From assembly GCF_001426525.1 (NCBI RefSeq), contig NZ_LMEW01000033.1, positions 186,001 to 250,000 of the forward strand: a stretch of 64,000 bases of DNA, read 5' to 3'. The translations under genes were made by a program, and so were the position numbers. The stretch is from Massilia sp. Root133. Lineage in GTDB: Bacteria; Pseudomonadota; Gammaproteobacteria; Burkholderiales; Burkholderiaceae_D. A model generated the notes under the pieces. That model was not told the origin of the DNA and made no database searches. It saw only the letters and a list, made by a program, of their open reading frames with translations. Numbering within the stretch: the first letter of the stretch is position 1; each line of letters opens with the position of its first letter. This document shows positions 40,717 to 50,851 of this stretch, piece after piece.

Positions 40717-41874
40717 TCATAGGAACCGCGCAATGTGTGCAGCGAACTCCTTGCTTTGACGCACAACATTATATGCGGTATCGACGTGCGCACGCGCGTA
40801 GTTACCATGCATTTTTGTCATTTCCGGATCGTCGACATAGCGCAGCACGGCCTGCGTGAAACCCGCGAAATCGTCCAGGCCGATCACGGCGCCGGTCTTG
40901 CCGTCGAGGATCGTTTCCTTTGGGCCCAGTGCGGCGCTGGCGACGACGGGGATGCCGCATGCCATGGCCTCGACGATCGCATTGCCGAAGCTTTCGCGCT
41001 CGGCCGCGTGCACGAGCAGGTCGGCGGCGCGGTAGTACGGCACGAGGTCGTTCTGGCGCCCGGCGAACACGCATACGTCGGCGAGGCCGAGTTCTTGCGC
41101 CTGCTGTTTCCACTGCGCGGCCGGCGGGCCGTCGCCCACGTAGACGAAGCCGATGCGCTTGGCCGGGCGCGCGTCGATGACGTCGCGCACCACTTGCAAC
41201 AGCCGGTCCACGCGCTTTTCCGGGCGCGCCTGCGAGACGGCCAGGATCCAGAAGCGGTCGGGGTCCAGGCCCAGCTGCGCGCGCGCTTCGTTGCGGTCGC
41301 CAGGGTGGAACTTGACCGAATCGACCGAATTGCGCATCAGGACCACTTTGTCGCGCGGAAGCTTCTGGTAATTCAGCAGGAAGTTTTCCTGGGCGACGGA
41401 ATTGGCGAGGTGCAGGTCGTGCTGCTGCATGCGCAGTACGCGCCGCAGCAGGAATTTCGCCACTTTCTTGATGGCACCGTCCCGCTGGCGCGGGTCGAAA
41501 CTGTCGTTTTCCGTGTTGATGGTGCGCACGCCCAGGCGGCGCAGCAGGTCCAGGCACACGGTGTTCGACAGCGCGCTCATGAAGACCATGACTTTCACGT
41601 CATGGGTGCGCACGAATTGTTCGATCGCGGCCCGTCCGGCCGGCGACGTGTCGTAGCAATCCAGTTCGACGGGTTGCAAATTCTTCGGCTGGTAGCTGGG
41701 ATTGCCGGTCAGCTTGGGAAACGCCATGTACACGTTCGCCCGCTCGCGCAGGTCGGCACTCGCGCGGTCGCGCACGGCGGCGGTGAAATTCCATACATAC
41801 CCCGTATCGTCGGGATAACGCATGGTGAATACGACTCCTGGCTTGTCCGCTGCGGCCACCCTGTTCTCCGGCAA
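40717..41874 (-). CDS. Glycosyltransferase family 4 (GT-B)
   Basis: 385 aa. WILAVSQARPEKRVDRLLQVV begins the second Rossmann domain, IGFVYVGDGP follows, and HAAERESFGNAIVEAMACGIPVVAS is the EX7E donor-binding motif of GT4 enzymes. It adds a sugar to the growing unit in the cytoplasm. An ATG at 41822 is also possible, but the longer form looks intact. Confidence 0.9.
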   Translation of the reverse strand: MPENRVAAADKPGVVFTMRYPDDTGYVWNFTAAVRDRASADLRERANVYMAFPKLTGNPSYQPKNLQPVELDCYDTSPAGRAAIEQFVRTHDVKVMVFMSALSNTVCLDLLRRLGVRTINTENDSFDPRQRDGAIKKVAKFLLRRVLRMQQHDLHLANSVAQENFLLNYQKLPRDKVVLMRNSVDSVKFHPGDRNEARAQLGLDPDRFWILAVSQARPEKRVDRLLQVVRDVIDARPAKRIGFVYVGDGPPAAQWKQQAQELGLADVCVFAGRQNDLVPYYRAADLLVHAAERESFGNAIVEAMACGIPVVASAALGPKETILDGKTGAVIGLDDFAGFTQAVLRYVDDPEMTKMHGNYARAHVDTAYNVVRQSKEFAAHIARFL

Positions 41875-41940
41875 TTTTGTTCGGCCGGCTTTAGTTTCAC
41901 TTTGACAACAACCGGCGCGAAATTATAGCCTATTGATAAG

Positions 41941-43101
41941 CTATCTAAAATGCAACACTTGTAACGTGCGCGCCTCGCCGTGCTTCTTTGGCCCCAAGAA
42001 GTTCCTCAGCGGCAATTCAAAGAACCGGTAGCTCATGTGCGCCAGCAACAAAATGGCGGCTTCGAACAGCACCAGCGCGGCCACGAAGAACAGGATCGGG
42101 TGGTTGTGGAAGAACGGCAGTGCCCGGGCGGCCGCACCCAGGGCTTTTGCAAACACGTGCAGCAGCAGGCTGTGCCACAGATAGATCGAATACGAGATGT
42201 CGCCGATCCAGACCAGGACCGGATGATGCAGCCAGTGGCCGCCGCCGGTTCCCATGCTGGCCGCATACACGAGCGCGCAAAAGCCCACGAAGGCGAGCAT
42301 GTCGGCATACGGCGACGGTACGAACAGCAGGACCAGGAAGACCGCGGCCAGCGCGCCGTTGGCGGCAGCGTCGGCGAACGATGCCATGCGCCGGTGCTGG
42401 ACGATCGCATACAGGCACGCGCCGGCGCAAAATCCGATCAGGCAGCGGAAGAATGCGAAACCGACCGTCAGATTTGCGCTGCCGAAATGCATGGCCAGGA
42501 ACGCGAACAGTCCGAGGATGACGGGCAGGGCGAGCACCGCCGCGGTGTTCGAGAAATAACGGCGGGCCAGCGGAATCGCAAACGGGAACACGATATACGT
42601 CCACCACTCGACGCTGATCGACCACGAAGGCTGATTCCACGTCGTGTGGTTGAAGAATCCCATCGCGTGCAGGAGCAGCAGGTGGGCGGTAATCGACCAG
42701 TCAGGATTTTCCTGGGCCTGCTTGATTCCGATGGCGGCCAGGCCGACATACACGAGCAGCAACAGCAGGTGCAGCGGATAGACGCGCGCGAACCGCGCGC
42801 GCAGGAACCGCATGTAGCTGCCGGCCCTGACGGCATCCGCGAAATGCCTGCCGTACGCATGGCTCATCACGAAACCGCTCAGGACGAAAAAGAAATCCAC
42901 GAAGAGGTAGGTGTGCAGGGCAAAATCGCGGAACAGGGATCCCTGCTGTAAATCGGGGAACACGTCGCCCCAGATGACGATCAGGTGCGCCAGCACCGTG
43001 CACAGGGCAGCGATACCCCGGAGGGACGTCAGCGCATCGAATTTGAAATCGGATACCGGATTTTCGTGTTTGGCAGGCACCATGGTTTCCGATTCTTTCA
43101 T
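41941..43101 (-). CDS. Acyltransferase family 3 protein
   Basis: 386 aa from 43101 (43083 or 43131 possible). KFDALTSLRGIAALCTVLAHL contains the catalytic-site R and H of acyltransferase-3 proteins; YLFVDFFFVLSGFVMSHAYG and QPSWSISVEWWTY follow. About ten membrane segments. It would O-acetylate (or succinylate) the polymer or its lipid carrier at the inner membrane. The first of two such enzymes in the locus. Confidence 0.9.
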   Translation of the reverse strand: MKESETMVPAKHENPVSDFKFDALTSLRGIAALCTVLAHLIVIWGDVFPDLQQGSLFRDFALHTYLFVDFFFVLSGFVMSHAYGRHFADAVRAGSYMRFLRARFARVYPLHLLLLLVYVGLAAIGIKQAQENPDWSITAHLLLLHAMGFFNHTTWNQPSWSISVEWWTYIVFPFAIPLARRYFSNTAAVLALPVILGLFAFLAMHFGSANLTVGFAFFRCLIGFCAGACLYAIVQHRRMASFADAAANGALAAVFLVLLFVPSPYADMLAFVGFCALVYAASMGTGGGHWLHHPVLVWIGDISYSIYLWHSLLLHVFAKALGAAARALPFFHNHPILFFVAALVLFEAAILLLAHMSYRFFELPLRNFLGPKKHGEARTLQVLHFR

Positions 43102-43345
43102 TGATTGTCTGCGCAGCGGGCACGACCGCAAGTGTAGCAGCGTGAACCGCCTGATCTGCCATATTCTTACGCAGGTGTTGTAATGAAATCATCTTGTTCA
43201 GCCAGATCCCGATTGCCGCACGGTTGATACTTAACAATAAGCTGTTGTGCTAGGATTGCAACATTTTTAGCGGCATCAACAAGAACGCCCGACGGCCATA
43301 TTTATCGTGGCAACGTCGGGGGCATGGGACGCAAGAACGCAAGTA

Positions 43346-44356
43346 ATGTTAACAAAAGCTCAGCATGTGCCGGCACAACTGGCACCCGGACAGCGTCCAG
43401 TCCTGCTCGTGATCGTCGACACCGAGGGCGAATTCGCCTGGGACCAGCCGTTCAATCGCAGTGCGATCGGGACGACGTCGATCGCCAGCCAGCCGCTGAT
43501 GCATGCGCGCGTGTTCGACGAGTTCGGCATCCTGCCCACTTACATGGTCGACTGGCCGGTCGCCACGACGCCCGGCGCGGTCGCGACGCTGCGCCGCCTG
43601 CTCGATGCGAAGCGTTGCGAGATCGGCGCCCACCTGCACCCGTGGGTCTCGCCCCCGTACGAAGAAGCGCTGTCGGATTTCAATTCGTATGGCGGCAACC
43701 TGCCGCGCCAGCTCGAATACGACAAGCTGCGCCTCCTGACCGAAACCATCGCCGACGCGTTCGGCCGCCAGCCGCTCGCATTCAAGGCCGGCCGCTACGG
43801 CCTCGGTCCGCACACGGCCGAGTCGATCGCCTCGCTCGGCTACGAGATCGATGCGAGCGTCGTCCCCTACAGCGCGTTCACGGAAGACGGCGGGCCGGAT
43901 TTCCGCACGTTCGACGAGCACCCGTTCTGGTTCCAGGCGGGGCGGCGCGAACTGCTCGAATTGCCCGTCACGACCGGCTACTGCGGCTGGCTGCGCCACG
44001 TCGGGCCGCGCCTGTACGACCTCGCCCAGCGCCGCTGGGCACGGCGCCTGCGCCTGGGCGGCGTGCTGGCGCGCTCGCGCGCGCTGGAGCGCGTGCGCCT
44101 GAGCCCCGAAGTGGCGTCCGGCGCCGAGATGCGCCGCCTGACCGAGGCGTTGCTGGCCGGCGGCTGCCAGGTCTTTTCGCTGACCTACCACAGCCCGTCG
44201 ATGATGCCGGGCCACACGCCGTACGTGCGCTGCGAGGCGGACCTCGAGCGCCTGATCACGACGGTGCACGATTACTGCGCGTGGTTCCGCGACCGCGTCG
44301 GCGGCGAGTTCATGAGCCTGTCGCAGCTGCGGCAGGCGCTGGCGGCGCAGCGCTGA
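43346..44356 (+). CDS. Polysaccharide deacetylase-like protein (WalW-type)
   Basis: 336 aa from the ATG at 43346 (GTG 43307 is the longer alternative). VLLVIVDTEGEFAWDQPF has the catalytic Asp pattern, CEIGAHLHPWVSP the metal His pair, and FSLTYHSPSMMPGHTPYV the C-terminal motif of NodB-like deacetylases of the WalW kind. It may remove N-acetyl groups from HexNAc residues. The 3' end overlaps the convergent GNAT gene by 47 bases. Confidence 0.8.
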   Translation: MLTKAQHVPAQLAPGQRPVLLVIVDTEGEFAWDQPFNRSAIGTTSIASQPLMHARVFDEFGILPTYMVDWPVATTPGAVATLRRLLDAKRCEIGAHLHPWVSPPYEEALSDFNSYGGNLPRQLEYDKLRLLTETIADAFGRQPLAFKAGRYGLGPHTAESIASLGYEIDASVVPYSAFTEDGGPDFRTFDEHPFWFQAGRRELLELPVTTGYCGWLRHVGPRLYDLAQRRWARRLRLGGVLARSRALERVRLSPEVASGAEMRRLTEALLAGGCQVFSLTYHSPSMMPGHTPYVRCEADLERLITTVHDYCAWFRDRVGGEFMSLSQLRQALAAQR

Positions 44357-45380
44357 CGTCACCCGCGCGGCGTGCCGCCAGCGCATGCAGGCGGCCCAGC
44401 CACGGCCAGCGGTAGCCGTTCAAGTGGTACATCGTGCGGATCTCGTCGGTCCAGCGGGTGTGCCATTCCATCACCCGTCCATAGAATTCGATGCGCTCGA
44501 ACGGGCCTTCGTCGAACAGGCCGCGCGTCGCTTCCTCGCGCATCAGCAGGGCCGGCGACAGCTGCGGACCGAGCGCTTCGTCATAGGCCGTCTTGAGGAT
44601 CACGATGCAGCCGCCGCCTTCGACGCACAGGTCCATTGCGGCCAGGCGCGTGCCGTTCGCGTCGTCGAACCAGTAGCGGTAGACGCTGGCCGCACCGCGC
44701 CGCGCGAACGCTTCCAGCATCGCGCGGTAGAAGCGGCCCTGGTCGTTGTCGGCGGCGACGGCGGTGCCTTCGGAGGCCTTCCAGCCGCTCGTCTCCAGCC
44801 GGCCGTAGTCGGCGACGGCAGCGGCCATCAACGCGGGATCGCGCACGATTTCCAGGCGCGTCGCGATGCCGTCCTGGCGCAGGCGGTTGCGCTGCTTTTT
44901 CAGGTTGTTGCGCAGGTTCTTGCCGCGCGCGTTCCAGTAGTCGTCGAAGGATCCCTGCAGCGTGATGCGCGCCGTCTCGATGTAGTCGAAGCTGTGCGGC
45001 CCGGCCGGGCGTGCCGTCAGCATCGGGTCGCACTGCGTGAGGCCCAGCATCAGCGCGGGACCGGGCAGCGCGCGCAGCAGATCCGCGAGCAGGCCGTCGG
45101 CGGGACGGGTCTCGCGCTGCAGCCACAGGCCGACGGGCGCCTGCGCGGGCTGGAACGTGTTCCACACGCCGGGGCGGCCCGGGGCCACGATCGTCATCGC
45201 GTCCGTATCATCGCCCCGGCCGTGCCAGGCGAGCAGCTCGCGGCCCGTGCCGAACACGTCGAGCAGCGGCTGCACGAAATCGGCAGCGAGCAGCGGCGAT
45301 GCGGCGCCGGCCGCGTGCAGGCGCTGCCAGCGGCCTGCGTGCTGCGCGAAGTCGCGCGCAGGGACGACAGTCCAGTTCAT
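44310..45380 (-). CDS. GNAT acyltransferase (FemAB/CelD-like)
   Basis: 356 aa from the ATG at 45380, which overlaps the aminotransferase stop (ATGA). The two-lobe GNAT/FemAB pattern shows ARGKNLRNNLKKQRNRLRQDG in the middle and YRYWFDDANGTRLAAMDLCVEGGGCIVILKTAYDE before LSPALLMREEATRGLFDEG. Proteins of this type in exopolysaccharide loci acylate an amino sugar. With the preceding aminotransferase it makes an acylamino-sugar module. Confidence 0.8.
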   Translation of the reverse strand: MNWTVVPARDFAQHAGRWQRLHAAGAASPLLAADFVQPLLDVFGTGRELLAWHGRGDDTDAMTIVAPGRPGVWNTFQPAQAPVGLWLQRETRPADGLLADLLRALPGPALMLGLTQCDPMLTARPAGPHSFDYIETARITLQGSFDDYWNARGKNLRNNLKKQRNRLRQDGIATRLEIVRDPALMAAAVADYGRLETSGWKASEGTAVAADNDQGRFYRAMLEAFARRGAASVYRYWFDDANGTRLAAMDLCVEGGGCIVILKTAYDEALGPQLSPALLMREEATRGLFDEGPFERIEFYGRVMEWHTRWTDEIRTMYHLNGYRWPWLGRLHALAARRAGDVSAAPPAPAAAATGS

Positions 45381-46603
45381 GCCGGCACCGCCGCGCACGT
45401 TTCCAGGGCCTGGCGCACCTGCGCGTGCAGCCATGCGCGTTCGCCGTCGTCGAGCGCCTGGTGGCACGGGAAGGCGATCAGGCGCCGGCCCAGGTCCGCG
45501 CTGTTGGCGCACACGCTCGCATCGACGCCCGCCCACAGGGTCGCGCCGAAGCGCGTCATCGGCACGCCGGCGCGCAGCAAGGCGTCGAACACGGCCTGCG
45601 GCCGGTCGACGAGCAGCGGGAACATCCATGGACAGGCACCGTCGGGCAGGGTCGAATAAAGCGGGCGGCAGCCGGGCACGCCGTCCAGCGCGCGCTGCAG
45701 GTCGAGGTAGTTGCGCCGCCGCCGCGCGACGATGCGCGCGGGCGACACCGCGCGCAGCACCGTGCGCGAAAACCAGGACGAACGCTTGTCGGCCCAGCGC
45801 GCATCGAACTCGAAGCTGCTGTCCGACGATGACGGCGCCAGCGCGGGCGCCGTCGTGCCGCCGCTCTTGTTGCCGCTCTTGCCGCCGCGTGATTTCAATG
45901 CGCCCCACAGCGCGCTTTTCGCGCGCAGCGGCAGCGCGAGCAGCATCCGCAGCACGGGCAGGCGGCCGTAGGCGAACGCCGCTTCGAGCGCGTTCAGCGC
46001 GGCTTTCATTTCGAAGCCGGCGCCGGCGCCGTGCAGGGCCACGTCCAGCCGGTGCCGGCGCGAGATCAGGCAGCCGCCTTCGTAGATCGGGAAGAATTTC
46101 ATCGTGCTGCCGATCGCGTAGTCGCCCACGCTCCCCACCGCGACACCGTCGCGCGCACCGAAGAAGCAATGGGCGCAATCCTCGACGAGGCCGATGCCGT
46201 GCCGGTCGCACAGCGCGCGCAGCAGCGTGAGGTCGTGCGGGATGCCGAAGAAGTGCGTGGCGAGGATCGCCTTGACCCGTCCCCTGGCGACGTGCGCTTC
46301 GATATCGGCCAGGTCGGGCGCCGTGTCCGGCCGCACACGGTAGAACGCGACCTCTGCGCCGCACCAGTGCGCGGGCGGGACCATCGACGGGCTGTGATAG
46401 GCGGGTACCAGCACGACGTCGCCGTCACCCACGCCGAGCGCGCGCAAGGCGAGACCGATGGCGACGCGGCCGCTCGTGACGAGGCGCGCGTCGGCCCCGT
46501 CCAGCAGCGACGGCAGCGCGGCACGGCGCCCGCCCGAGAATGCGGCAAGCGACAGCACGGGAACGGGTGGAATGGCGCGGCGGACGGGAGCTGTTGACGT
46601 CAT
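45377..46603 (-). CDS. DegT/DnrJ/EryC1-type sugar aminotransferase
   Basis: 408 aa. TSGRVAIGLALRALGVGDGD gives the phosphate-binding start, ATHFFGIPHDLTLLRALCDRHGIGLVEDCAHCFFG the cofactor region, and IGSTMKFFPIYEGGCL the PLP Lys. It converts a keto-sugar to an amino-sugar. The region KSRGGKSGNKSGGTTAPALAPSSS is a low-complexity insertion with unusual Ser/Gly content. Coupled to the GNAT gene. Confidence 0.85.
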   Translation of the reverse strand: MTSTAPVRRAIPPVPVLSLAAFSGGRRAALPSLLDGADARLVTSGRVAIGLALRALGVGDGDVVLVPAYHSPSMVPPAHWCGAEVAFYRVRPDTAPDLADIEAHVARGRVKAILATHFFGIPHDLTLLRALCDRHGIGLVEDCAHCFFGARDGVAVGSVGDYAIGSTMKFFPIYEGGCLISRRHRLDVALHGAGAGFEMKAALNALEAAFAYGRLPVLRMLLALPLRAKSALWGALKSRGGKSGNKSGGTTAPALAPSSSDSSFEFDARWADKRSSWFSRTVLRAVSPARIVARRRRNYLDLQRALDGVPGCRPLYSTLPDGACPWMFPLLVDRPQAVFDALLRAGVPMTRFGATLWAGVDASVCANSADLGRRLIAFPCHQALDDGERAWLHAQVRQALETCAAVPA

Positions 46604-46658
46604 GCATTTAATATAACATGCGTCCCCGCTTCCGTGCCCCCGGCACGGCCCTGGAATC

Positions 46659-47720
46659 TCAGGCGCAGGCCTCGACGTCGACCGCGGTGCCGGCCTCCTG
46701 GTGCTTCAGGCGCCACATGGCGTAGTTGTCGTAGACGGCCTGCTCGACCATGCGCGGCACGGCCTTCAGCAGGCTTCCCTTGAGCAGGACGTTGCGCGAC
46801 GATTCGGCGCGCATCGGCATGGCGGCGGCGGCGGACAGGCCATCCGTCGCGAACCGGTCGGTGTTCTCGCTCAGGAATTCGCAAAGCCGGGCCAGGCGGC
46901 GCTGGTTGACGCAGTGCCGGCGCGTCCTGGACATCTGCTGGTCCGAGGTGTGCACGTACTCGAACGGATGGGTGAGGATCACGACCTGCTCGACGCCTTC
47001 GCGGTACGCCTGCTCCAGCAGCATGCGCGTCTCGGCAAAATTGCTGCCCGTGATGGTCAGGCTTTTGAGGTGGGTCTTTCCGGGCACCTTCCAGTCGCGG
47101 AAGGTCAGGATCGGGCATTCGATCACGCCATGGCGTTCGTGGCGGCCGCTGTACAGGCGATAGTTCTCGTCGCCGCTGTCGAACACGGCCACGCCGACAT
47201 GGGAACTGTAAGGAATCCCCGCGCGGGCCTGGGCGCGATACAGCGCGTCGTCATGGTGCAGGCTCCCGCTGCGGAACACCGTCGGCGCCGGCAATCCCCA
47301 CGTGTGGAACGTCTCGAGCCCGTACTCCATCAGTTTGAGCGATGCGTCTTCGGCGCGGCCATAAAAGGCGTCGATGCCGGGCTTCGTGCGCACGCGCGCG
47401 CGTTCGCGCCAGTCCTCGTGCTGGAAGATGGTCCAGCATGGGTGCAGATGCAACTGCACGTCGTGCCCTGCCATATGCAGTCTTTCGGCGATGTCGCGCA
47501 TGGGGTCGCGATGGAAGTAATGCCGGTTCAGGACCTCGACGAAAAAGGTCGCCGTGATCCCGTACTGCGCGAAGCAGTCGAGCATATAGCCCAGGCCCTG
47601 CGATTTGTAACCGCTCACGCACCAGACCCGCTGCTCGGCGACCGGGCACACCGTTTGATCGCGAAACGCGCCCGCGATGCTGAACTCGGTGTCAACGGTG
47701 ATGGACACTTGGGTACGCAT
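46659..47720 (-). CDS. Polysaccharide deacetylase family protein
   Basis: 353 aa. SITVDTEFSIAG holds the catalytic Asp, DVQLHLHPCWT the metal-binding His pair, FRSGSLHHDD a conserved Arg region and VVILTHPFEYVHTS the late His. It belongs to the carbohydrate esterase 4-like superfamily but is distinct from the 43346 protein. The polymer is probably its target. It is the last gene of the GC-rich block before the lower-GC module. Confidence 0.8.
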   Translation of the reverse strand: MRTQVSITVDTEFSIAGAFRDQTVCPVAEQRVWCVSGYKSQGLGYMLDCFAQYGITATFFVEVLNRHYFHRDPMRDIAERLHMAGHDVQLHLHPCWTIFQHEDWRERARVRTKPGIDAFYGRAEDASLKLMEYGLETFHTWGLPAPTVFRSGSLHHDDALYRAQARAGIPYSSHVGVAVFDSGDENYRLYSGRHERHGVIECPILTFRDWKVPGKTHLKSLTITGSNFAETRMLLEQAYREGVEQVVILTHPFEYVHTSDQQMSRTRRHCVNQRRLARLCEFLSENTDRFATDGLSAAAAMPMRAESSRNVLLKGSLLKAVPRMVEQAVYDNYAMWRLKHQEAGTAVDVEACA

Positions 47721-47924
47721 ATTGACACCAGGAAAATTTGCTTAAATTCAGCATATATACACTGGCGTAAATACACAAGTTACGGTTATGAAATGAAGAG
47801 ATTGCGGTATGAAAACAACAAATTTGCTGAAATGTATTTAAAAGCGAAATATCGACACATGCGGGGTGCATGCAGATGCATGCCCGATACAGGTCGATGA
47901 AGTGGGTGAAAGAAGGCCGACCTG

Positions 47925-49145
47925 TCAGATGTCGAGGCGTCGCTCGTGGTCGTTGGTCGCCAGCGGTGCGGCCATGGGATAGTCCGGGACGATGGGGACG
48001 TCCTTGCCGTGTGCCGACTGTGCCTTATCCCTTTTGAATAACGTTTTCAGGATCCTGGACAAGACAAACTTCAGGGGTTCGCATTTCAGGGACAACCATG
48101 TCGCCGCAACGAATGGAGCGATATAGATGGCCAGAACGTAGAACGTGCCTTGGGGGACCTGGGCGACGGCCAGGATGGCCTTGCAGAAGTACATCAAAGG
48201 ATAATGGAAGAGGTACAGGCCGAAGCTCGTTTCTGCCATCGTACGAACGAGGCGTACCGTTGGTTCGGAAGGGCTCCTGAAAACCCGTTGCATGCGGGCG
48301 AAGCCGTAGATGTTCAGTGCAATGAGGAAGCCCACGACATAGCTCTGCGGCCAGAAATTGATTCCCCATGACTTCAGATTGACCAGCGGGTAAGCGATCG
48401 GGAGAGCGGTAAAGATCTTCGATCCACCCATCATGACATAAAGGGTGAGGCATACGATGGAGACAAGCAGAGCACCAAGGCCCAGCCGTGTCCTGTCCGC
48501 TGAAACGTGTTTGCGCAGTAAATGGAACAGACCTACGCCGAGGAGCCATACCGGGAAGGCGATGATGATGCCGGGCCCGGCAATACACATCACGAGACCT
48601 GCCATGGCAACGCGCTGCCATCCACGAAAATAGATCAACGTCGCAAAAATTGCGTAGTACCAGAATTCATACGACAAAGACCAAAACGGCCCGTTCGTTC
48701 CCAGCCAGATATCCAGGAACCATATCTCGTTGAGGAACAGCGCCGTGATGCCGGAAGCCGCAATCCATTTGTAGGCCGGATACGGCTGCATCGGCGCATA
48801 TGCCGACAACGCAAGCCATTGACCCACCGTATCGAGGACGAGCGTCAGGAGAATTGCCGGCAGAGCGACCGACCACAGGCGGGCGAAGCGTGCAATGAAA
48901 TAATCGACGATGTCCCGGCGCTTGCCCGTCGACGAAAACGCGATCACGAAACCGGACAGTACGAAAAACACGGCAACGCCCAGGCCGCCATAGGTGCCGA
49001 AGAACGGGAGCCTGTAGTGCGAAAAGTGGCCAGCGTGGAAGAGATAGACCATCAACGCGGCGAAATACCTGAGCAGGTCCAGATACACCGACAGATTCGG
49101 CTGCAACACGTTCGATGAGTGAGAAAAAGTTGCTTTGTTTTCCAT
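47925..49145 (-). CDS. Acyltransferase family 3 protein
   Basis: 406 aa. LSVYLDLLRYFAALMVYLFHAGHF carries the R-x10-H pair, GGLGVAVFFVLSGFVIAF and NGPFWSLSYEFWYYAIF follow, with about ten membrane segments. A second O-acyltransferase of the locus, less GC-rich than the one at 41941, so the two probably came from different sources. Confidence 0.9.
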   Translation of the reverse strand: MENKATFSHSSNVLQPNLSVYLDLLRYFAALMVYLFHAGHFSHYRLPFFGTYGGLGVAVFFVLSGFVIAFSSTGKRRDIVDYFIARFARLWSVALPAILLTLVLDTVGQWLALSAYAPMQPYPAYKWIAASGITALFLNEIWFLDIWLGTNGPFWSLSYEFWYYAIFATLIYFRGWQRVAMAGLVMCIAGPGIIIAFPVWLLGVGLFHLLRKHVSADRTRLGLGALLVSIVCLTLYVMMGGSKIFTALPIAYPLVNLKSWGINFWPQSYVVGFLIALNIYGFARMQRVFRSPSEPTVRLVRTMAETSFGLYLFHYPLMYFCKAILAVAQVPQGTFYVLAIYIAPFVAATWLSLKCEPLKFVLSRILKTLFKRDKAQSAHGKDVPIVPDYPMAAPLATNDHERRLDI

Positions 49146-49301
49146 TATTCTGCCGTAGCGGGGTCAATGTGACCGGCACCGCCGGCTGGTCAAGACCGCT
49201 TACGATAACCGGTTTTGCCAGAGGAATGTCATTGTTTGTTAAATTTGCAACATAAACGTTCTTGTTGTGTCAATTTGCGACATCATGCCTTCCTGATGCC
49301 T

Positions 49302-49574
49302 TTATGGGGTTTTTCCGTATCGTTCGAGATAATCGGACTCCATTCTCTCGCATGTTCGCAATGTGTTGTCGCCAGGCCTGAATGATGGCTTGAGTTGCTC
49401 CACCCAGCAGTGTTCGATGGCCTGTCGGTCTGCTTGCATGGCCTCTTCCGGTCGTGAAGCGCTCGTCGTAAGCCACGCGGCGGCGATGAGCATGCAAAAC
49501 GATGCCGCGCCGCCAAGCCAGCACGCTGGTTTGATCACCGCGGGTTTTAGCGCCGGAAATACATCCGTGCTCAT
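49302..49574 (-). CDS. Small membrane-anchored hypothetical protein
   Basis: 90 aa from the ATG at 49574, overlapping the stop of the GT39 gene (ATGA). One membrane segment (ACWLGGAASFCMLIAAAWLTT) and a charged periplasmic or cytoplasmic tail with two Cys (HCWVEQL, RTCERMESDYLERYG). It probably accompanies the glycosyltransferase. Confidence 0.55.
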   Translation of the reverse strand: MSTDVFPALKPAVIKPACWLGGAASFCMLIAAAWLTTSASRPEEAMQADRQAIEHCWVEQLKPSFRPGDNTLRTCERMESDYLERYGKTP

Positions 49575-50839
49575 GAGACGTGGGCGCGCTGTCGGGCGAA
49601 TCGCGCCACGGCAACCGACGCTTGCTCGAGCATCACCGCGGCCAGCACGCACACCACCGGCATGATGGGCTCGCGATAGCGGAAAATCACATAGAACAGC
49701 ATGTGCACGGCGCTATACAACGCTACCGCAGTCCACAGGACTGCCAGCGAAGGCCGACTACGTACATATGGCAAGGTTGCTACCGCTGCACAAACAAGGA
49801 CGGCGTATTCGATCAGCCAAACCAAACGAACTAATTTCTCTGCTCCCACAGGGGCATCGCGTCCGTTATGAATAGGTGGCATCCAGAAGAGTCCGAGCTT
49901 TTTAACCGAGAGCGCGAAAAACTCGCCTGGGTGGGACTTGATCCACGCCAGGGCTTCATGTTTGAGTGTTTCCGAGGCCTGGACCTCGCCTACTTCCTCC
50001 CGCAAAGCATGCCAGGTCGGTCCGCGGGGGGTTTTGGCGATGGAAACGAACATGCCGTCAGCGGCTGGGTTATTCCCAAGATATAAATTGAATCCGCCGT
50101 TCGTATTCAACACTGGGGCACCCAGCAACGTGGCGTTTCTTACCAGCCAGGGTGACGCGACCAAAATAGCGACCACGAGCATGACTGGAACGCTCAGGAT
50201 GCGGATACGGAGCGCGGACTTCGACACCAAGAGCGCGACGCCGACTGCTCCCGCCAGTGACAGCGCTGCATTGCCGGTCAGTGCCAGCAATCCGAACAGA
50301 CCGCCGCACAGTACGGCAATACGAAGTTGAAACGTCCGCATCATCCGTAATGCGCACCACAAGATCCCCAGCATTAACGGGATCATGAAATTTTCTTTTG
50401 CAAGATAAACACCATACACGCCGCACGGCAGGTAAAGTGCCCACATAGCGCCGCTGAGCAGGCGCGCGTTGCGATTTGCTCCCGCTTCGCGAGCGACCAT
50501 GTATACCAAAGCAATGGAAACCGCACCGCAAATCAGGTTAGCAAGACGCAATCCCAAAAGGCTGTGGTCGGACAACCAAAGTGCTGGCGCAAGGACGAAG
50601 AAGGAATAGCCCATGTTGAAGAATGCGTAACCACCCGCGTTCATCGTTTTTCCCGCAACAAGATCTTCGGCCATTTTCAAATATGCCAGCTCATCGCTCT
50701 CCGGCGCGTGCGGATACACCAGGATGGCCGCGAGCCTCAGCAAGATACCGGCGACGATAATGGCGGACAACCAGCGCCATTCCTGGGAACTGGAATGTTT
50801 TTGGTTTGGAGTTGAAGCTTCACGGTTCAATGTTTTCAT
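49571..50839 (-). CDS. GT39/ArnT-like membrane glycosyltransferase
   Basis: 422 aa with about ten membrane segments. The first periplasmic loop has PHAPESDELAYLKMAEDLVAG, the acidic catalytic region of GT-C enzymes (DE). LGNNPAADGMF and FRYREPIMPV are typical further motifs. Such enzymes use a polyprenyl-phosphate sugar donor on the periplasmic side. It is downstream of a GT87 gene, an SMR transporter and a UbiA prenyltransferase. Confidence 0.8.
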   Translation of the reverse strand: MKTLNREASTPNQKHSSSQEWRWLSAIIVAGILLRLAAILVYPHAPESDELAYLKMAEDLVAGKTMNAGGYAFFNMGYSFFVLAPALWLSDHSLLGLRLANLICGAVSIALVYMVAREAGANRNARLLSGAMWALYLPCGVYGVYLAKENFMIPLMLGILWCALRMMRTFQLRIAVLCGGLFGLLALTGNAALSLAGAVGVALLVSKSALRIRILSVPVMLVVAILVASPWLVRNATLLGAPVLNTNGGFNLYLGNNPAADGMFVSIAKTPRGPTWHALREEVGEVQASETLKHEALAWIKSHPGEFFALSVKKLGLFWMPPIHNGRDAPVGAEKLVRLVWLIEYAVLVCAAVATLPYVRSRPSLAVLWTAVALYSAVHMLFYVIFRYREPIMPVVCVLAAVMLEQASVAVARFARQRAHVS

Positions 50840-50851
50840 TGGAAAATGAAT